A DNA stretch of 64,000 nucleotides from assembly GCA_003612485.1 (NCBI GenBank), contig RAZA01000013.1, positions 1 to 64,000 of the forward strand, read 5' to 3'. Each line of letters starts with the position of its first letter. The stretch's first letter is position 1. The translations under genes and the position numbers were made by a program. The DNA comes from a bacterium D16-50 (GTDB taxonomy: Bacteria; Bacillota; Clostridia; Lachnospirales; Lachnospiraceae). This document shows positions 10,501 through 18,988 of the stretch, piece after piece. The notes under the pieces were generated by a model, which saw only the letters and a program-made list of their open reading frames with translations, did not search any database and was not told where the DNA came from.

Positions 10501-10583
10501 AGGGAACTTGTGTGCCCGCATCCTATCTGGGGCCTCAGGAGAGCTTCTATGTAAAGAGAAGGGGCCTTGAGGAAGACAAATAA
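7524..10583 (+). CDS. GH115 xylan alpha-glucuronidase
   Basis: This long (1019 aa) protein matches GH115, which removes (4-O-methyl)-glucuronic acid linked alpha-1,2 to xylan, including from internal xylose units. Recognisable stretches are KYRGFFINDEWPCFGSWA, MKGNYLWPAMWTASFPLDGP, the TIGMRGERDSSM loop, LYKEVEPYFYG and DVWIVNVGDLKFHEVPLNYF. The C-terminal part (about 790-1019) is the beta-rich accessory domain usual in the family. Of three close in-frame ATGs, 7524 is best placed, 7 nt after AGGAGG. There is no signal peptide, so it works in the cytoplasm on imported oligosaccharides. It is 130 bp downstream of the esterase and 21 bp upstream of the GH43 gene, consistent with one transcript. 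Confidence 0.92.
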   Translation: MGMKWSKDDMPLLVVEEGGYEGVRRIAGKVAEDIGKVLGAAPEVTDLKGLSEKRATCIILCATLGKSPLLEELANRGLADFEGLMKEDGSTKREVYQIRRIFSEGKDGLKDCLKNCLKNQGAEGELQAGGAEKGDAFLAGVPESVLLIAGSDKRGTIYGMFALSEYIGVSPLCYWGDVEPVHRDILNIAGDIEILSKEPSVKYRGFFINDEWPCFGSWAGEHFGGFNAAAYEHVFELLLRMKGNYLWPAMWTASFPLDGPGSMNEELADIYGVVMGYSHHEPCLRASEEWDKVRGEGSRYGNQWNFYTNEQGLLNYWEDALKRSGKYENIITIGMRGERDSSMLGPEATVKENIDLLKDIITKQKELIHRHVERESGEIPMLLALYKEVEPYFYGDENTPGLKDWEGLEGVTCMLCEDNYGYVRTLPTEEIRDHKGGFGMYYHFDYHGAPVSYEWVDCTPYSRIWEQMGQVYEYGIRDVWIVNVGDLKFHEVPLNYFLDMAYDFERWGYGNPRSYEEYPGRWVERTFPEAAPATQEKIGQVLTNYIQINSMRRPEALHAGIYHPCHYEETDRMLARAEELEGLSLQVMEELEDGRAYYSMIHYPAMASMNVLKMQLYAGKNHLYASQGRTAANLYGELTQECILLDRRYAQEWGAFNGGKWNGMQLEQHIGFTRWNDDDYRYPVIMKVEPAHCPRLSVSRKDEERTATKTFGPPMTVRIPDFQYVGCTRAVLEIANGGCGCLHYRISVEGGPEREGGLPKWLEVSSMEGQVETLEEVTLLCHRELLPEETQKVRLLIEDGDARVAVEILGKAVPFADLGKDQDGETKLPEMTYLDRNGVFAMGAEHFCRKNDTKKGGFQVMEGYGKFGGGVKVFPSTAAFAEEEEKPKLYYSFLSREAGTYRVEIFTAPSNPLKSGQSVNLLVGRGEENPIKAEILPADYKGGDYWDGRWCAAALDQQHRTCVALEFGEGVQELALGALEAGTVIEKILIYKEGTCVPASYLGPQESFYVKRRGLEEDK

Positions 10584-10604
10584 CAAAAGCAGTAAGGAGA
10601 AAAA

Positions 10605-12176
10605 ATGAAGACAGAGGCCAATAATCCGATTACGAAGCTTGACTATCCGGACATTGATGTGATCCGGGTGGATGACACTTATTATATGGTCAGCACCACC
10701 ATGCATTTCATGCCGGGCTGTGAGATCCTGCGCTCTTATGATCTGGCCAATTGGGAGCATGCGGCCTATGTCTATGACAGGCTGGACGGCACGCCGGGGC
10801 AGACTCTTGCGGGGGAGGAGAATATCTACGGCAAAGGCATGTGGGCCGCCAGCCTGCGCTTTCATCAAGGGGTTTTCTATGTCTGTTTCGTAGCCAACGA
10901 CACAAGAAAGACGTATTTGTTCACATCTAAATCCATAGAAGGGCCTTGGGAGAAGCGCTGCATCGAGGGCTTTTATCATGACTGCTCTCTCTTGTTCGAT
11001 GATGATGGGCGCGTATACATTGCATACGGAAACAGAGAAATCTATATCACGGAGCTGAGGGCCGATCTTGGCGGGCCCCTGAAGGGCGGCCTCCACCGTC
11101 TGGCGGTGAGGGACATCACTGACACCTGCCTCGGCTACGAGGGCACCCATTTTGTAAAGATCGGCGGAAAGTATTATATGTTCTTCATTCATTCGCTGGA
11201 GGGCCGATGGATGCGGGCGGAGGCATGCTTCATGGCGGATTCTCCGGAAGGGGAATTTACGGGGGGCGACGTCTGCGTCGACGATATGGGGCTTTCGGGA
11301 CAAGGGGTGGCACAGGGCGGCATCGTGGACACTCCGGAAGGGAAATGGTACGGCATTCTGTTTCAGGACACCGGGGCGGTAGGGAGGATCCCGGTGCTGG
11401 TGCCCGTGACATGGGAGGGGTGCCGTCCTGTTTTCGGAGAGGGCGGCAAAATTCCCAAAACCCTTGCTGTGACTTCGGAAAGGCCTGAGCATGTCTATGA
11501 ACCCTTGGTGTGCAGCGACGACTTCAAGGGGGAAGAGGTGCCGGGGGAGGCGGAGAGAAGAAGGCGTTACGGCTGCTTTGGCCTGAAAAGCCCATGGCAG
11601 TTCAACCATGAGCCGGAGCTGTCTTTGCTTCGTCTGGACCGGAAGAGGGGCGTGCTGTGGATGACGACAGACAAGCTCTGCAAGAGACTGACTCAGGCAA
11701 AGAATATGCTGACCCAGCGGATGCGCCTGCCGGGATGCTCCGGGGAGGTGACGGTGGATTTCGCCGGCCTTAAGGATGGCGACTATGCGGGGATCTGCGC
11801 ATTGCAGGGCTGCTATGGAATGGTGGCTGCGGCGAGACGGGGCGGCGCCGATTTTGTGGTGATGGGGAGCGCCCGGAGGACGGAGAACCAGAATCACCGG
11901 ACCGAAATGGCCGAAAAAGAGTGGGAGGCAGTGGAGATAAAGGGCAGCCAGGTGCGGCTTAGGGTGGAGGTCTGCTTTGGCCCCGGACAGGATCAGGCCC
12001 GGTTCTATTATCGTTCCGGGGAGGAATGGAAGAAGATCGGGGAGACCCATAGGCTGTATTTCGGGCTTGACCACTTCACGGGCTGCCGTTTCGGACTGTT
12101 CCAATATGCCACGAAGGAAATAGGCGGCAAGGCAGGATTCATGGATTTCGTTTACGGGGATGTGAACGGTAAATGA
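10605..12176 (+). CDS. GH43 xylosidase/arabinofuranosidase (subfamily 12-like)
   Basis: The five-bladed propeller GH43 catalytic triad is visible: D16 in LDYPDIDVI, D126 in YHDCSLLFDDDG and E179 in YEGTHFVKIGGKYYM. The C-terminal 200 residues form the beta-sandwich (DUF1349/GH43-C2-like) typical of 500-550-aa GH43 beta-xylosidases and alpha-arabinofuranosidases. The start MHFMPGCEILRSYDLANWEH-type blade resembles subfamily 12, but subfamily assignment by eye is an inference. No signal peptide is present, so a cytoplasmic role on arabinoxylo-oligosaccharides is likely. The stop overlaps the next start by 4 nt (ATGA), coupling this glycosidase to the export system downstream. Confidence 0.88.
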   Translation: MKTEANNPITKLDYPDIDVIRVDDTYYMVSTTMHFMPGCEILRSYDLANWEHAAYVYDRLDGTPGQTLAGEENIYGKGMWAASLRFHQGVFYVCFVANDTRKTYLFTSKSIEGPWEKRCIEGFYHDCSLLFDDDGRVYIAYGNREIYITELRADLGGPLKGGLHRLAVRDITDTCLGYEGTHFVKIGGKYYMFFIHSLEGRWMRAEACFMADSPEGEFTGGDVCVDDMGLSGQGVAQGGIVDTPEGKWYGILFQDTGAVGRIPVLVPVTWEGCRPVFGEGGKIPKTLAVTSERPEHVYEPLVCSDDFKGEEVPGEAERRRRYGCFGLKSPWQFNHEPELSLLRLDRKRGVLWMTTDKLCKRLTQAKNMLTQRMRLPGCSGEVTVDFAGLKDGDYAGICALQGCYGMVAAARRGGADFVVMGSARRTENQNHRTEMAEKEWEAVEIKGSQVRLRVEVCFGPGQDQARFYYRSGEEWKKIGETHRLYFGLDHFTGCRFGLFQYATKEIGGKAGFMDFVYGDVNGK

Positions 12177-13303
12177 GGATGATGGGGAGAGAGCGGAATA
12201 ATCCGAAAAAAGAAAGATGCCTCAAATGTGCCGCCGTGCTGGTTCTGGCGGCGCTGTGCTGCGGAGCCTGCGGGGGCGGCGAGCCGGAGGATGGCGGGCT
12301 TCTTATCATGGAGCAGGAATCGGAACAGCTTCGGTATGACTGCGGAGAAGCGTCCATAGGGGATGTGGTGCTGACGAAACGGATCCCTTGTACATATCTG
12401 CAGAAGGAGGAGCAGGAGGTGAGCTTTTCCGTCAGCGGCAGGCAGATTGCCAAAGTTGCGGTGCGCCCGGGGGACACCGTGAAGAAGGGACAGCTATTGG
12501 CGGAGCTTGCGGAGGATGACGGCGCGGAAAGGATTGAGGAGCTGGAATATCGGATCGCAAGAAACCGCCTGCTGCTGGAGTATGTGGATTTGAACGAGAA
12601 CAATGAGATATCCGCCAGATGGCTTCAGTTTCTGTACCGGTCGGGAAGGTCGGCGGGGGAGGAAGAGGCGCTGAAGGACTCCATCAGCCGGCTTTGTCAG
12701 GACAATGTGTTTCTGCGGCAGGACTATCAGGATGCCATAGAGCTGGACACCATGGAGCTGGAGAGCCTGCATCAGGAGGCTGCCGCCAGCCGGATCTATG
12801 CCGGGATAGACGGCACCGTCTCATGGATGAAGGAGAATCTGGAGGGAAGCACCTGCGCCAGAGGCGAGGTGATCATAAGGCTCATAGACGGTTCCGAGGG
12901 CTTGTTTGTGGTGAAGGGCACGGACCAGAGGGAACTTTTTAAAGAAGGGGTGCCCGTGGAGATGAGCATCGGTTTAGGACCGGCTGCTGGAAGGTATGAA
13001 CTGCTGCCCTATGAGATGGAAAAGTGGGATGAGAGGCTTACTTTTTCCCTGACGGAGGAATATGACGGAGTAATCATTGACGTGGGAACCGCAGGAACCT
13101 TGACGCTGGTTTTAGACAGCCGGGAAGGGGTGCTTACGGTGCCTGCCCGGGCGGTGCACAGGGCGGATGGGCGTTCCTACGTCTATGTGGTGGGGGAGAG
13201 CGGCGTCCGTGAGGTCAGATGGGTGGAAACGGGACTTTTCGGTGATGAGACCGTGGAGATCACGAAGGGTCTGGAGGAGAGAGAGAAGGTTATTTTGAGA
13301 TGA
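12173..13303 (+). CDS. HlyD/MacA-like adaptor lipoprotein 1
   Basis: A 376-aa membrane-fusion-type adaptor. An N-terminal hydrophobic stretch ends in ALCCGACGGG, a probable though imperfect lipobox. The biotinyl-lipoyl half-motif EVSFSVSGRQIAKVAVRPGD with KKGQLLAELAEDDG is followed by a helical hairpin (about 115-205) and the second lipoyl half (AGIDGTVSWMKENLEG). Beta-barrel and membrane-proximal domains end in VLTVPARAVHRADGRSYVYV. In Gram-positives such adaptors work with FtsX/MacB-type permeases at the cell surface. The start overlaps the GH43 stop and the stop overlaps the next start, so translation is coupled. The exported substrate is unknown. Confidence 0.8.
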   Translation: MRMMGRERNNPKKERCLKCAAVLVLAALCCGACGGGEPEDGGLLIMEQESEQLRYDCGEASIGDVVLTKRIPCTYLQKEEQEVSFSVSGRQIAKVAVRPGDTVKKGQLLAELAEDDGAERIEELEYRIARNRLLLEYVDLNENNEISARWLQFLYRSGRSAGEEEALKDSISRLCQDNVFLRQDYQDAIELDTMELESLHQEAAASRIYAGIDGTVSWMKENLEGSTCARGEVIIRLIDGSEGLFVVKGTDQRELFKEGVPVEMSIGLGPAAGRYELLPYEMEKWDERLTFSLTEEYDGVIIDVGTAGTLTLVLDSREGVLTVPARAVHRADGRSYVYVVGESGVREVRWVETGLFGDETVEITKGLEEREKVILR

Positions 13304-15507
13304 GGAACGGCAGAAGAATCATTTGTCTGATATTGGTTCTGGCTACGGCATTGTGCGGATGCGGCCCGGAGGCCTCCGATGAAGGGGAGGAGATCGTCCT
13401 TTTGGATCCGGTGGGGGATTCCTCGGGATGGGAGGCAGCCGCCCGCCGTAATCTCTATGACGCCGATGTATATTCCGCCACGGTGTATCCCTATACGCAG
13501 GAATATTCCTTTGGCGCGGGCGTTGTTTTCCACAGTTTCGGCGCGTATCCCGGGGAAAGGGTGAAAAAGGGAGGAACCTTGGCATTGGGTGACAGCAGCG
13601 CCCTGAAGGAGGCCATAGGGGAGAAGGAAGAGCAGATTCTCCGGATGGAGGAAGAATTTCAGGAATACCGGGAGGAGACGCTGGAGGCCATGGAGAAGCC
13701 CGCCGGGGAGGCGGAGTACCTGCGCGGCATAGTGGAGAATCTTTTGGAGACGGAGCCGGAGGAGTTCCTGCCCGCCGGCAGCGTGTCGGGGGGCGATGCC
13801 GGGGTTCCGAAGGGAAATGCCCCGGATGCAGGAGCCTCGGGGGATCCCGTGAAAAATCCTGCCTACATCCAATGGAAGGAATTCTATGTCCGGTACGAGG
13901 GCGACTACCGCATCCTTGCCCATCAGGTGGATATGACGAAGGCCCAGCTGGAGCAGAAGACCGCTCTCTACGAGCTGGATCACCAGCATGCCCTAAGGCA
14001 GCTGGAGAGCATGAAGGCGGAACTGAGAAAAATGACTTTGGCATCCTCCATGGAAGGCACCGTGGTGGCGGTGGGGAGCTGGAGAAACGGCAGTCCCGTG
14101 GGGGAGAGGGACAAGGTAGCGGCTGTGGGGGATCTGAGCCAAAAGCTGCTGCGTTGCCAATACATCGACAAGCTTACCGTGACAAGGGCCAAGGATGTGT
14201 ATGCGCTGGTGGACGGTAAACGCTATGAGATTGTCTATGAGCCCATGGACGGGGAGGAGTATGCCAGACGCGCCGCCCTGAAGGAGACCATCTACTCCAC
14301 CTTCCGGCTGACGGAGGACGCGCAGGACATATCCGTGGGGGATTTTGCAGTGATAACGGTGGTAAATGACATAAGGGAGAACGTGCTTTCCGTTCCCGAG
14401 ACCGCTTTGCACAAAGAGCCGGGAGGGAGCTTCGTTTATGTGATGAGAGACGGGCAGAGCACTGCGGTCAGCGTGGAGACCGGCATGAGCGACGGGGTCT
14501 ATAGGGAGATTCTGGGCGGCATTCAGGAGGGAGACAAGGTTCTGGCGGCTCAGGTCATGACGGCGGGGGAGAGCAGGGCATCCGTGGAAAGGGGAAATTT
14601 CAACAGTAAGTTCAGCGGCAACGGTTATATGACCTATCTTTCCGTGTCCAAGACGCGCAATTCCGTGAACTACGGCAGAACATATTTTTTGGAATATGCA
14701 GTGAGCCTATACCAGCATGTGGAGAAGGGGGATGTGATTGCCCGGATTCGGGTTCAGCCGGATCTGGTGGAGCTGGAGCGGAACCAAGTGAAGCTTGCAA
14801 GGCTTCGGGAGCGGCTGGAGATTCTGGAGCGTCAGGAGGCGGAGGAAGGCGGAGCGGATAAAAGCCTCCTTAAGACCATCGCCGCCAGAAGGGAGGAGAT
14901 CGCCCAAGCAGAGGAGCTCATCGCTGAGATGACGGCGGATTATGCCACCGGCCGGATCGTGGCGCAGGAGAGCGGCATCATCGTCTCTCTGGCGGATTAT
15001 GTCCCGGAGGATATTCTGGGACGGGACGCGGAGCTGGCGGAGATTGCAGACGAGGACACCTGCTATGTGATTCTGGAAAACAAGAACCAGCTTCTGCAGT
15101 ACGGCAATTCGGTGAAGGTCTCTTATACCGATAAAAGCGGCGAGGGAGCAATTGTTGACGGGGTGGTAGTAAATCTGTCCGAAGGGGGCCTGAGCAGCGG
15201 CCTTAAGTCGGATTATTCCTTGATATCGCTGCCGCCGGAGGCCGTGGGAAGCGTGGCGGCAGCCGTGAGGAGCGAAAACGGCGCGATCATCAGAACCGCT
15301 CTTAAGGTGGACGGGGCCATCCGCCATATGAACGGGGTGCTGGTGGTTCCAAAGGAGGCGGTGTGGGAGTCGGGCGGTAAGACCTACGTCTTGGTGGAGG
15401 AGGAAGGCGGGGTGGTGGCCCGCAGCTTCATCTCAGGCGGCCATGACGCCTCGCGCTACTGGGTAGTGGACGGGCTTGCGGAAGGAATGACGCTATGTTT
15501 AAAATGA
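13300..15507 (+). CDS. HlyD-like adaptor lipoprotein 2, double adaptor
   Basis: At 735 aa this is about twice the usual adaptor length. The signal ends in ALCGCGPE, a good lipobox. Residues about 35-425 form one adaptor: lipoyl half, a coiled-coil hairpin rich in E/K/R, the returning lipoyl half ASSMEGTVVAVGSW, then a barrel ending VLSVPETALHKEPGGSFVYV. Residues about 430-735 repeat the plan: VEKGDVIARIRV, a second hairpin (LERNQVKLARLRERLEILER), the returning lipoyl half RIVAQESGIIVSLADYV, and an end of VLVVPKEAVWESGGKTYVLV. With the upstream gene the system therefore has three adaptor modules. The gene overlaps both neighbours (4 nt upstream, 13 nt downstream). Confidence 0.8.
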   Translation: MRNGRRIICLILVLATALCGCGPEASDEGEEIVLLDPVGDSSGWEAAARRNLYDADVYSATVYPYTQEYSFGAGVVFHSFGAYPGERVKKGGTLALGDSSALKEAIGEKEEQILRMEEEFQEYREETLEAMEKPAGEAEYLRGIVENLLETEPEEFLPAGSVSGGDAGVPKGNAPDAGASGDPVKNPAYIQWKEFYVRYEGDYRILAHQVDMTKAQLEQKTALYELDHQHALRQLESMKAELRKMTLASSMEGTVVAVGSWRNGSPVGERDKVAAVGDLSQKLLRCQYIDKLTVTRAKDVYALVDGKRYEIVYEPMDGEEYARRAALKETIYSTFRLTEDAQDISVGDFAVITVVNDIRENVLSVPETALHKEPGGSFVYVMRDGQSTAVSVETGMSDGVYREILGGIQEGDKVLAAQVMTAGESRASVERGNFNSKFSGNGYMTYLSVSKTRNSVNYGRTYFLEYAVSLYQHVEKGDVIARIRVQPDLVELERNQVKLARLRERLEILERQEAEEGGADKSLLKTIAARREEIAQAEELIAEMTADYATGRIVAQESGIIVSLADYVPEDILGRDAELAEIADEDTCYVILENKNQLLQYGNSVKVSYTDKSGEGAIVDGVVVNLSEGGLSSGLKSDYSLISLPPEAVGSVAAAVRSENGAIIRTALKVDGAIRHMNGVLVVPKEAVWESGGKTYVLVEEEGGVVARSFISGGHDASRYWVVDGLAEGMTLCLK

Positions 15508-18317
15508 TGCTGGAAAAACTGCTTTCTAAAAAGTGGATGAGCCTATGCTTGTTTGCGGGGATCCTTCTCTTGGCGGCCACCGCGGTGAGCTTTCCCATGT
15601 ATAGGAGCGAGGCCTTCGACAGAATGCTCCGGGAGGAATTCAGGAACTATGTGTCCTCGGAAGGCAGGTGGCCTGCCGTGAACAGTCTGGTGCTGATCTC
15701 CAAAAAGGACGCGGGCGGCAAGTCCATAGTGCGGGCGGAGGAGCTGATGGGAGAGCTCTGCGGGATGCTGGAGGTCACTCCTCTGGAGACTATATATTAT
15801 TATAGCTTGGCAAAGGAGGAGGCCCGTTCTCTGATGAACCGGGACGATCTGGGCAAGGTTTCCCTGAGGCTGGGATTTTTGTCCGGTCTGCCGGAGCATG
15901 CGAAAATGCTGGCGGGGGAAATGTATTCCGGAGAAGGGGTGTCCGAGGACGGATGTTTGGAGGCGGTGATCAGCCAGTCCTGCATGGTGGAGTCCGACCT
16001 GCTGATAGGGGAGACTATCGAGTTTCCGGATCTGGAGACTCCGGAGGGAAAGCCGGTGAGGGTCAGGATCACGGGGGTCTTCGGGGAGGCCGGAGAAAAC
16101 GATTTCTACTGGCAGAAGAAGCCGGATGAGATGACCTTGGACTGTCTGGTGGAGGAAAAGGCGTTCCGGGAATATTTCACCGGTGACAGGGCCGGAAAAA
16201 ACATTATTACCGTCAGCTGCTATTCCATGTTTGCATATGAGGATCTGAAGGCGGGGCAGACGGAGAAGCTTGCTCAGGTCACGGACTGGCTGACACAGGA
16301 AAGCCCCTACCGCCATGTGGTAGAAGAGCCCGCCTATAGGGAGATACTGGAGGTCTACGAGGGGAAGCGTATGCGGATTCAGGCAACCTTGTTTCTTCTC
16401 CAGATTCCGGTGCTGGCGCTGCTGGGAGCCTTTCTGTTCATGATATCGGGACAGATGTATGATATGGAGCGCAGCGACATCTCGGTGATGAAGAGCAGAG
16501 GGGCCTCCAGAGGACAGATTCTGAGGCTCTATTTCTACCAAAGCTGCTTTCTGACCGTACTGGGAACCGCCGGGGGGCTGCCCTTGGGGGCTGCTTTCGC
16601 CGGGGCGCTGGGATCAGCCAGAAGCTTTCTGGAATTTGATCTGCAAAAGGGGACGTGGCCGGGGGCGGATGCTTTTTGCTCCAAGGAGACGTTTCTGTAC
16701 GGGGCGGCGGCCATGGGAGCCTGTATTCTGATCATGACTTTGCCTGCCGTGAGGCACAGCAAAATAAGCATCGTGAGCCTGAAGCGGCAGAAGGCGGCAA
16801 AGAAACGCTCTTGGTGGGAAATCTGCTTTCTGGATGTGATCTGTCTTGCCGTGGCTCTCTACGGGTACTACACATGGACCAGAAACGGTGGGAACGTGGC
16901 GGAGAGCGTTCTGAAGGGGGAGGCCATGGAGCCGCTGCAGTATATGGGCTCATCGCTGTTCATCGTGGGTCTGGGGCTTGGGGCCCTGAGGCTGCAGCCT
17001 CTGCTGCTGGGGGCGGTGTACGCTCTAGGGCGGCGGTTCTGGGGGCCGGCCAGCTATATCTCCTTTATGGAGAACAACAAAAACGGCAGAAAACAGCAGT
17101 TCATCATGATCTTTTTGATCATGGCCGTCTCTCTGGGCATGTTTCACGCCACCGCCGCCAGAACCATTTTGGAGAACGCTCTGGAGAATAGGGCCTATTT
17201 GGACGGGGCGGACTATATCGTCAAGGAGGTCTGGGAGGACAACTCCGGCCTTATGAACGGGGAGGCGGAGGCAGAGTTTCGATATTATGAGCCTGACTTT
17301 GACAAATATGCCAGACTGGAGGGGATTTCTTCTTATACAAAGGTGGTCTATGACCCTAAGGCGTATGTGGAGCTGGAGGGAAACAGACGCCAGAACATGG
17401 TTCTCATGGGCATTCATACCAAGCAGTTCGGGGAGAGCACGAAAATGCCTCCGGGCTTGACGGAAAAACATTATTATGAATACTTGAACGAACTGGCCCT
17501 GCAGCCCGACGGCGTGCTGGCGTCCGCGGATCTTCGGGATGTCTGCGGCTATCGGGTGGGGGACGTGATCACCTACTGCGACGGAAGGAAGAACAAGGCA
17601 AAGGGCAAGATCGTGGACTTCTTCACCTACTGGCCGGGCTATGTGCCCTCGGTGCTGGAACGTAATCCCGACGGCAGTGTGAGCAGACAGCTGCGGTCCA
17701 TGGTGGTGGCGCCCATAGACACCCTTGTGACCAAGTGGGGGACGGTGCCCTATGAGGTGTGGATGAAGGCGGAGGACTCCGGGGACGGGAGAGAATTCTA
17801 CCGCTGGGTGGATCAGGAGGAGGTGCGGCTGGTCCGCTATGTGGACAGAGGGGCCGATCTGGAGGCAGTGATTGTGGATCCGCTGCTGCAGGGCACCAAC
17901 GGCATCCTCACCATGGGATTTCTGGTGGTGATTGTCCTCTGCGGGGTGGGATATCTGATCTATTGGATTTTGTCCATCCGTTCCAGAGAGATGTTATTTG
18001 GGATCCTGCGCGCCGGAGGTATGCACAAGGGGGAAATCTTTCATATATTATTGAACGAGCAGATTTTCTGCGGCGGATATTCCGTGGCGGCGGGAATTCT
18101 TATCGGCAGTCTGACCTGCCGCCTATTTGTTCCCATTCTGCAGAATGCCTACACCGCGGCAGATCAGGTGCTTCCGCTGCGCCTGATCACGGAGGAAGGG
18201 GATATGGTGAGGCTTTACGGAGTGGTGGGGGCGGTGCTGGCGCTGTGTCTGCTGGTGCTGCTTGGACTGGTGCGGAAGCTGAATGTGGCGAAGGCCTTGA
18301 AGATGGGGGAGGAATAG
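15495..18317 (+). CDS. FtsX/MacB-type ABC permease, 940 aa
   Basis: A large duplicated FtsX-family permease. TM1 near the N-terminus (LCLFAGILLLAATAVSFPMY) is followed by an extracytoplasmic domain of about 260 residues. Helices follow around LLQIPVLALLGAFLFMISG, FLTVLGTAGGLPLGAAFAG, FLYGAAAMGACILIM, VICLAVALYGYYTW, LFIVGLGLGALRL and FIMIFLIMAVSLGMF. After a second outside domain (about 560-800) come three C-terminal helices (GFLVVIVLCGVGYLIYWIL onward). About ten helices with two outside domains match the full-length LolC/MacB-duplicated type seen in Firmicutes export and antibiotic-resistance systems. Its start overlaps the adaptor gene, and the two ATPase genes follow directly. Confidence 0.85.
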   Translation: MFKMMLEKLLSKKWMSLCLFAGILLLAATAVSFPMYRSEAFDRMLREEFRNYVSSEGRWPAVNSLVLISKKDAGGKSIVRAEELMGELCGMLEVTPLETIYYYSLAKEEARSLMNRDDLGKVSLRLGFLSGLPEHAKMLAGEMYSGEGVSEDGCLEAVISQSCMVESDLLIGETIEFPDLETPEGKPVRVRITGVFGEAGENDFYWQKKPDEMTLDCLVEEKAFREYFTGDRAGKNIITVSCYSMFAYEDLKAGQTEKLAQVTDWLTQESPYRHVVEEPAYREILEVYEGKRMRIQATLFLLQIPVLALLGAFLFMISGQMYDMERSDISVMKSRGASRGQILRLYFYQSCFLTVLGTAGGLPLGAAFAGALGSARSFLEFDLQKGTWPGADAFCSKETFLYGAAAMGACILIMTLPAVRHSKISIVSLKRQKAAKKRSWWEICFLDVICLAVALYGYYTWTRNGGNVAESVLKGEAMEPLQYMGSSLFIVGLGLGALRLQPLLLGAVYALGRRFWGPASYISFMENNKNGRKQQFIMIFLIMAVSLGMFHATAARTILENALENRAYLDGADYIVKEVWEDNSGLMNGEAEAEFRYYEPDFDKYARLEGISSYTKVVYDPKAYVELEGNRRQNMVLMGIHTKQFGESTKMPPGLTEKHYYEYLNELALQPDGVLASADLRDVCGYRVGDVITYCDGRKNKAKGKIVDFFTYWPGYVPSVLERNPDGSVSRQLRSMVVAPIDTLVTKWGTVPYEVWMKAEDSGDGREFYRWVDQEEVRLVRYVDRGADLEAVIVDPLLQGTNGILTMGFLVVIVLCGVGYLIYWILSIRSREMLFGILRAGGMHKGEIFHILLNEQIFCGGYSVAAGILIGSLTCRLFVPILQNAYTAADQVLPLRLITEEGDMVRLYGVVGAVLALCLLVLLGLVRKLNVAKALKMGEE

Positions 18318-18319
18318 GG

Positions 18320-18988
18320 ATGAAGCCTGCGATAGAGATCAGCCATGTGTCAAGGCGTTTTTCCGTGGCCGGAGGGGAGTTCTGGGCCCTGAAGGACGTA
18401 ACCGTGACCATACCGGAAGGGATTCTGGCCATCTTGAAGGGAAGATCCGGATCCGGAAAAACCACCCTTTTAAACATCATCGGGGCGCTGGACGCCCCCA
18501 GCGAAGGCACGGTGCGCATAGACGGCCGGGAGATCGGGGGACTGACGGAGAGGCAGAGGGACGACCTGCATAGAAGGCAGATGGGCTTTGTCTTTCAGGC
18601 GGTGTCTTTGATTCCCTCCCTGAACGCCTACCAGAACGTGGAATTTTCCCTGCGCATGGCGGGAATCCGGGAGGGGAGAAAGAGGCGGGCGGAGGAATGT
18701 CTGAAGCTGGTGGGGCTGGGGAACCGCATGACCCATATGCCGGCCCAGATGTCGGGAGGGGAGCAGCAGAGGGTGGCCATTGCCAGAGCCATGGCGCATA
18801 AGCCCCGGATTTTGCTGGCGGACGAGCCCACTGCGGAGCTGGACAGCGCCATGGCGGCGGAGGTCACCAGACTGTTTGCCCAGCTGGCCGAGAAGGAGAA
18901 GGTCACGGTGGTGATGACCACCCATGATCTGGGACTTATGGATGCGGGGAGCATGGTCATAGAACTGGAAAACGGGGAGCAGCGATAA
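18320..18988 (+). CDS. MacB/LolD-type ABC ATPase 1
   Basis: A 222-aa nucleotide-binding protein. It has Walker A GRSGSGKTTL, Q-loop VFQAVSLIPSLNAY, signature [14 protein letters not shown], Walker B RILLADEPTAELD and H-loop MTTHD. The ATG at 18320 lies 2 nt after the permease stop, with GGGGAGGAATAG upstream; the frame is open further upstream but only as an overlap with the permease. The Walker B threonine-alanine-glutamate (DEPTAE) replaces the usual DEPTGN/S, a mild deviation. It likely pairs with the next ATPase to drive the FtsX permease. Confidence 0.9.
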   Translation: MKPAIEISHVSRRFSVAGGEFWALKDVTVTIPEGILAILKGRSGSGKTTLLNIIGALDAPSEGTVRIDGREIGGLTERQRDDLHRRQMGFVFQAVSLIPSLNAYQNVEFSLRMAGIREGRKRRAEECLKLVGLGNRMTHMPAQMSGGEQQRVAIARAMAHKPRILLADEPTAELDSAMAAEVTRLFAQLAEKEKVTVVMTTHDLGLMDAGSMVIELENGEQR

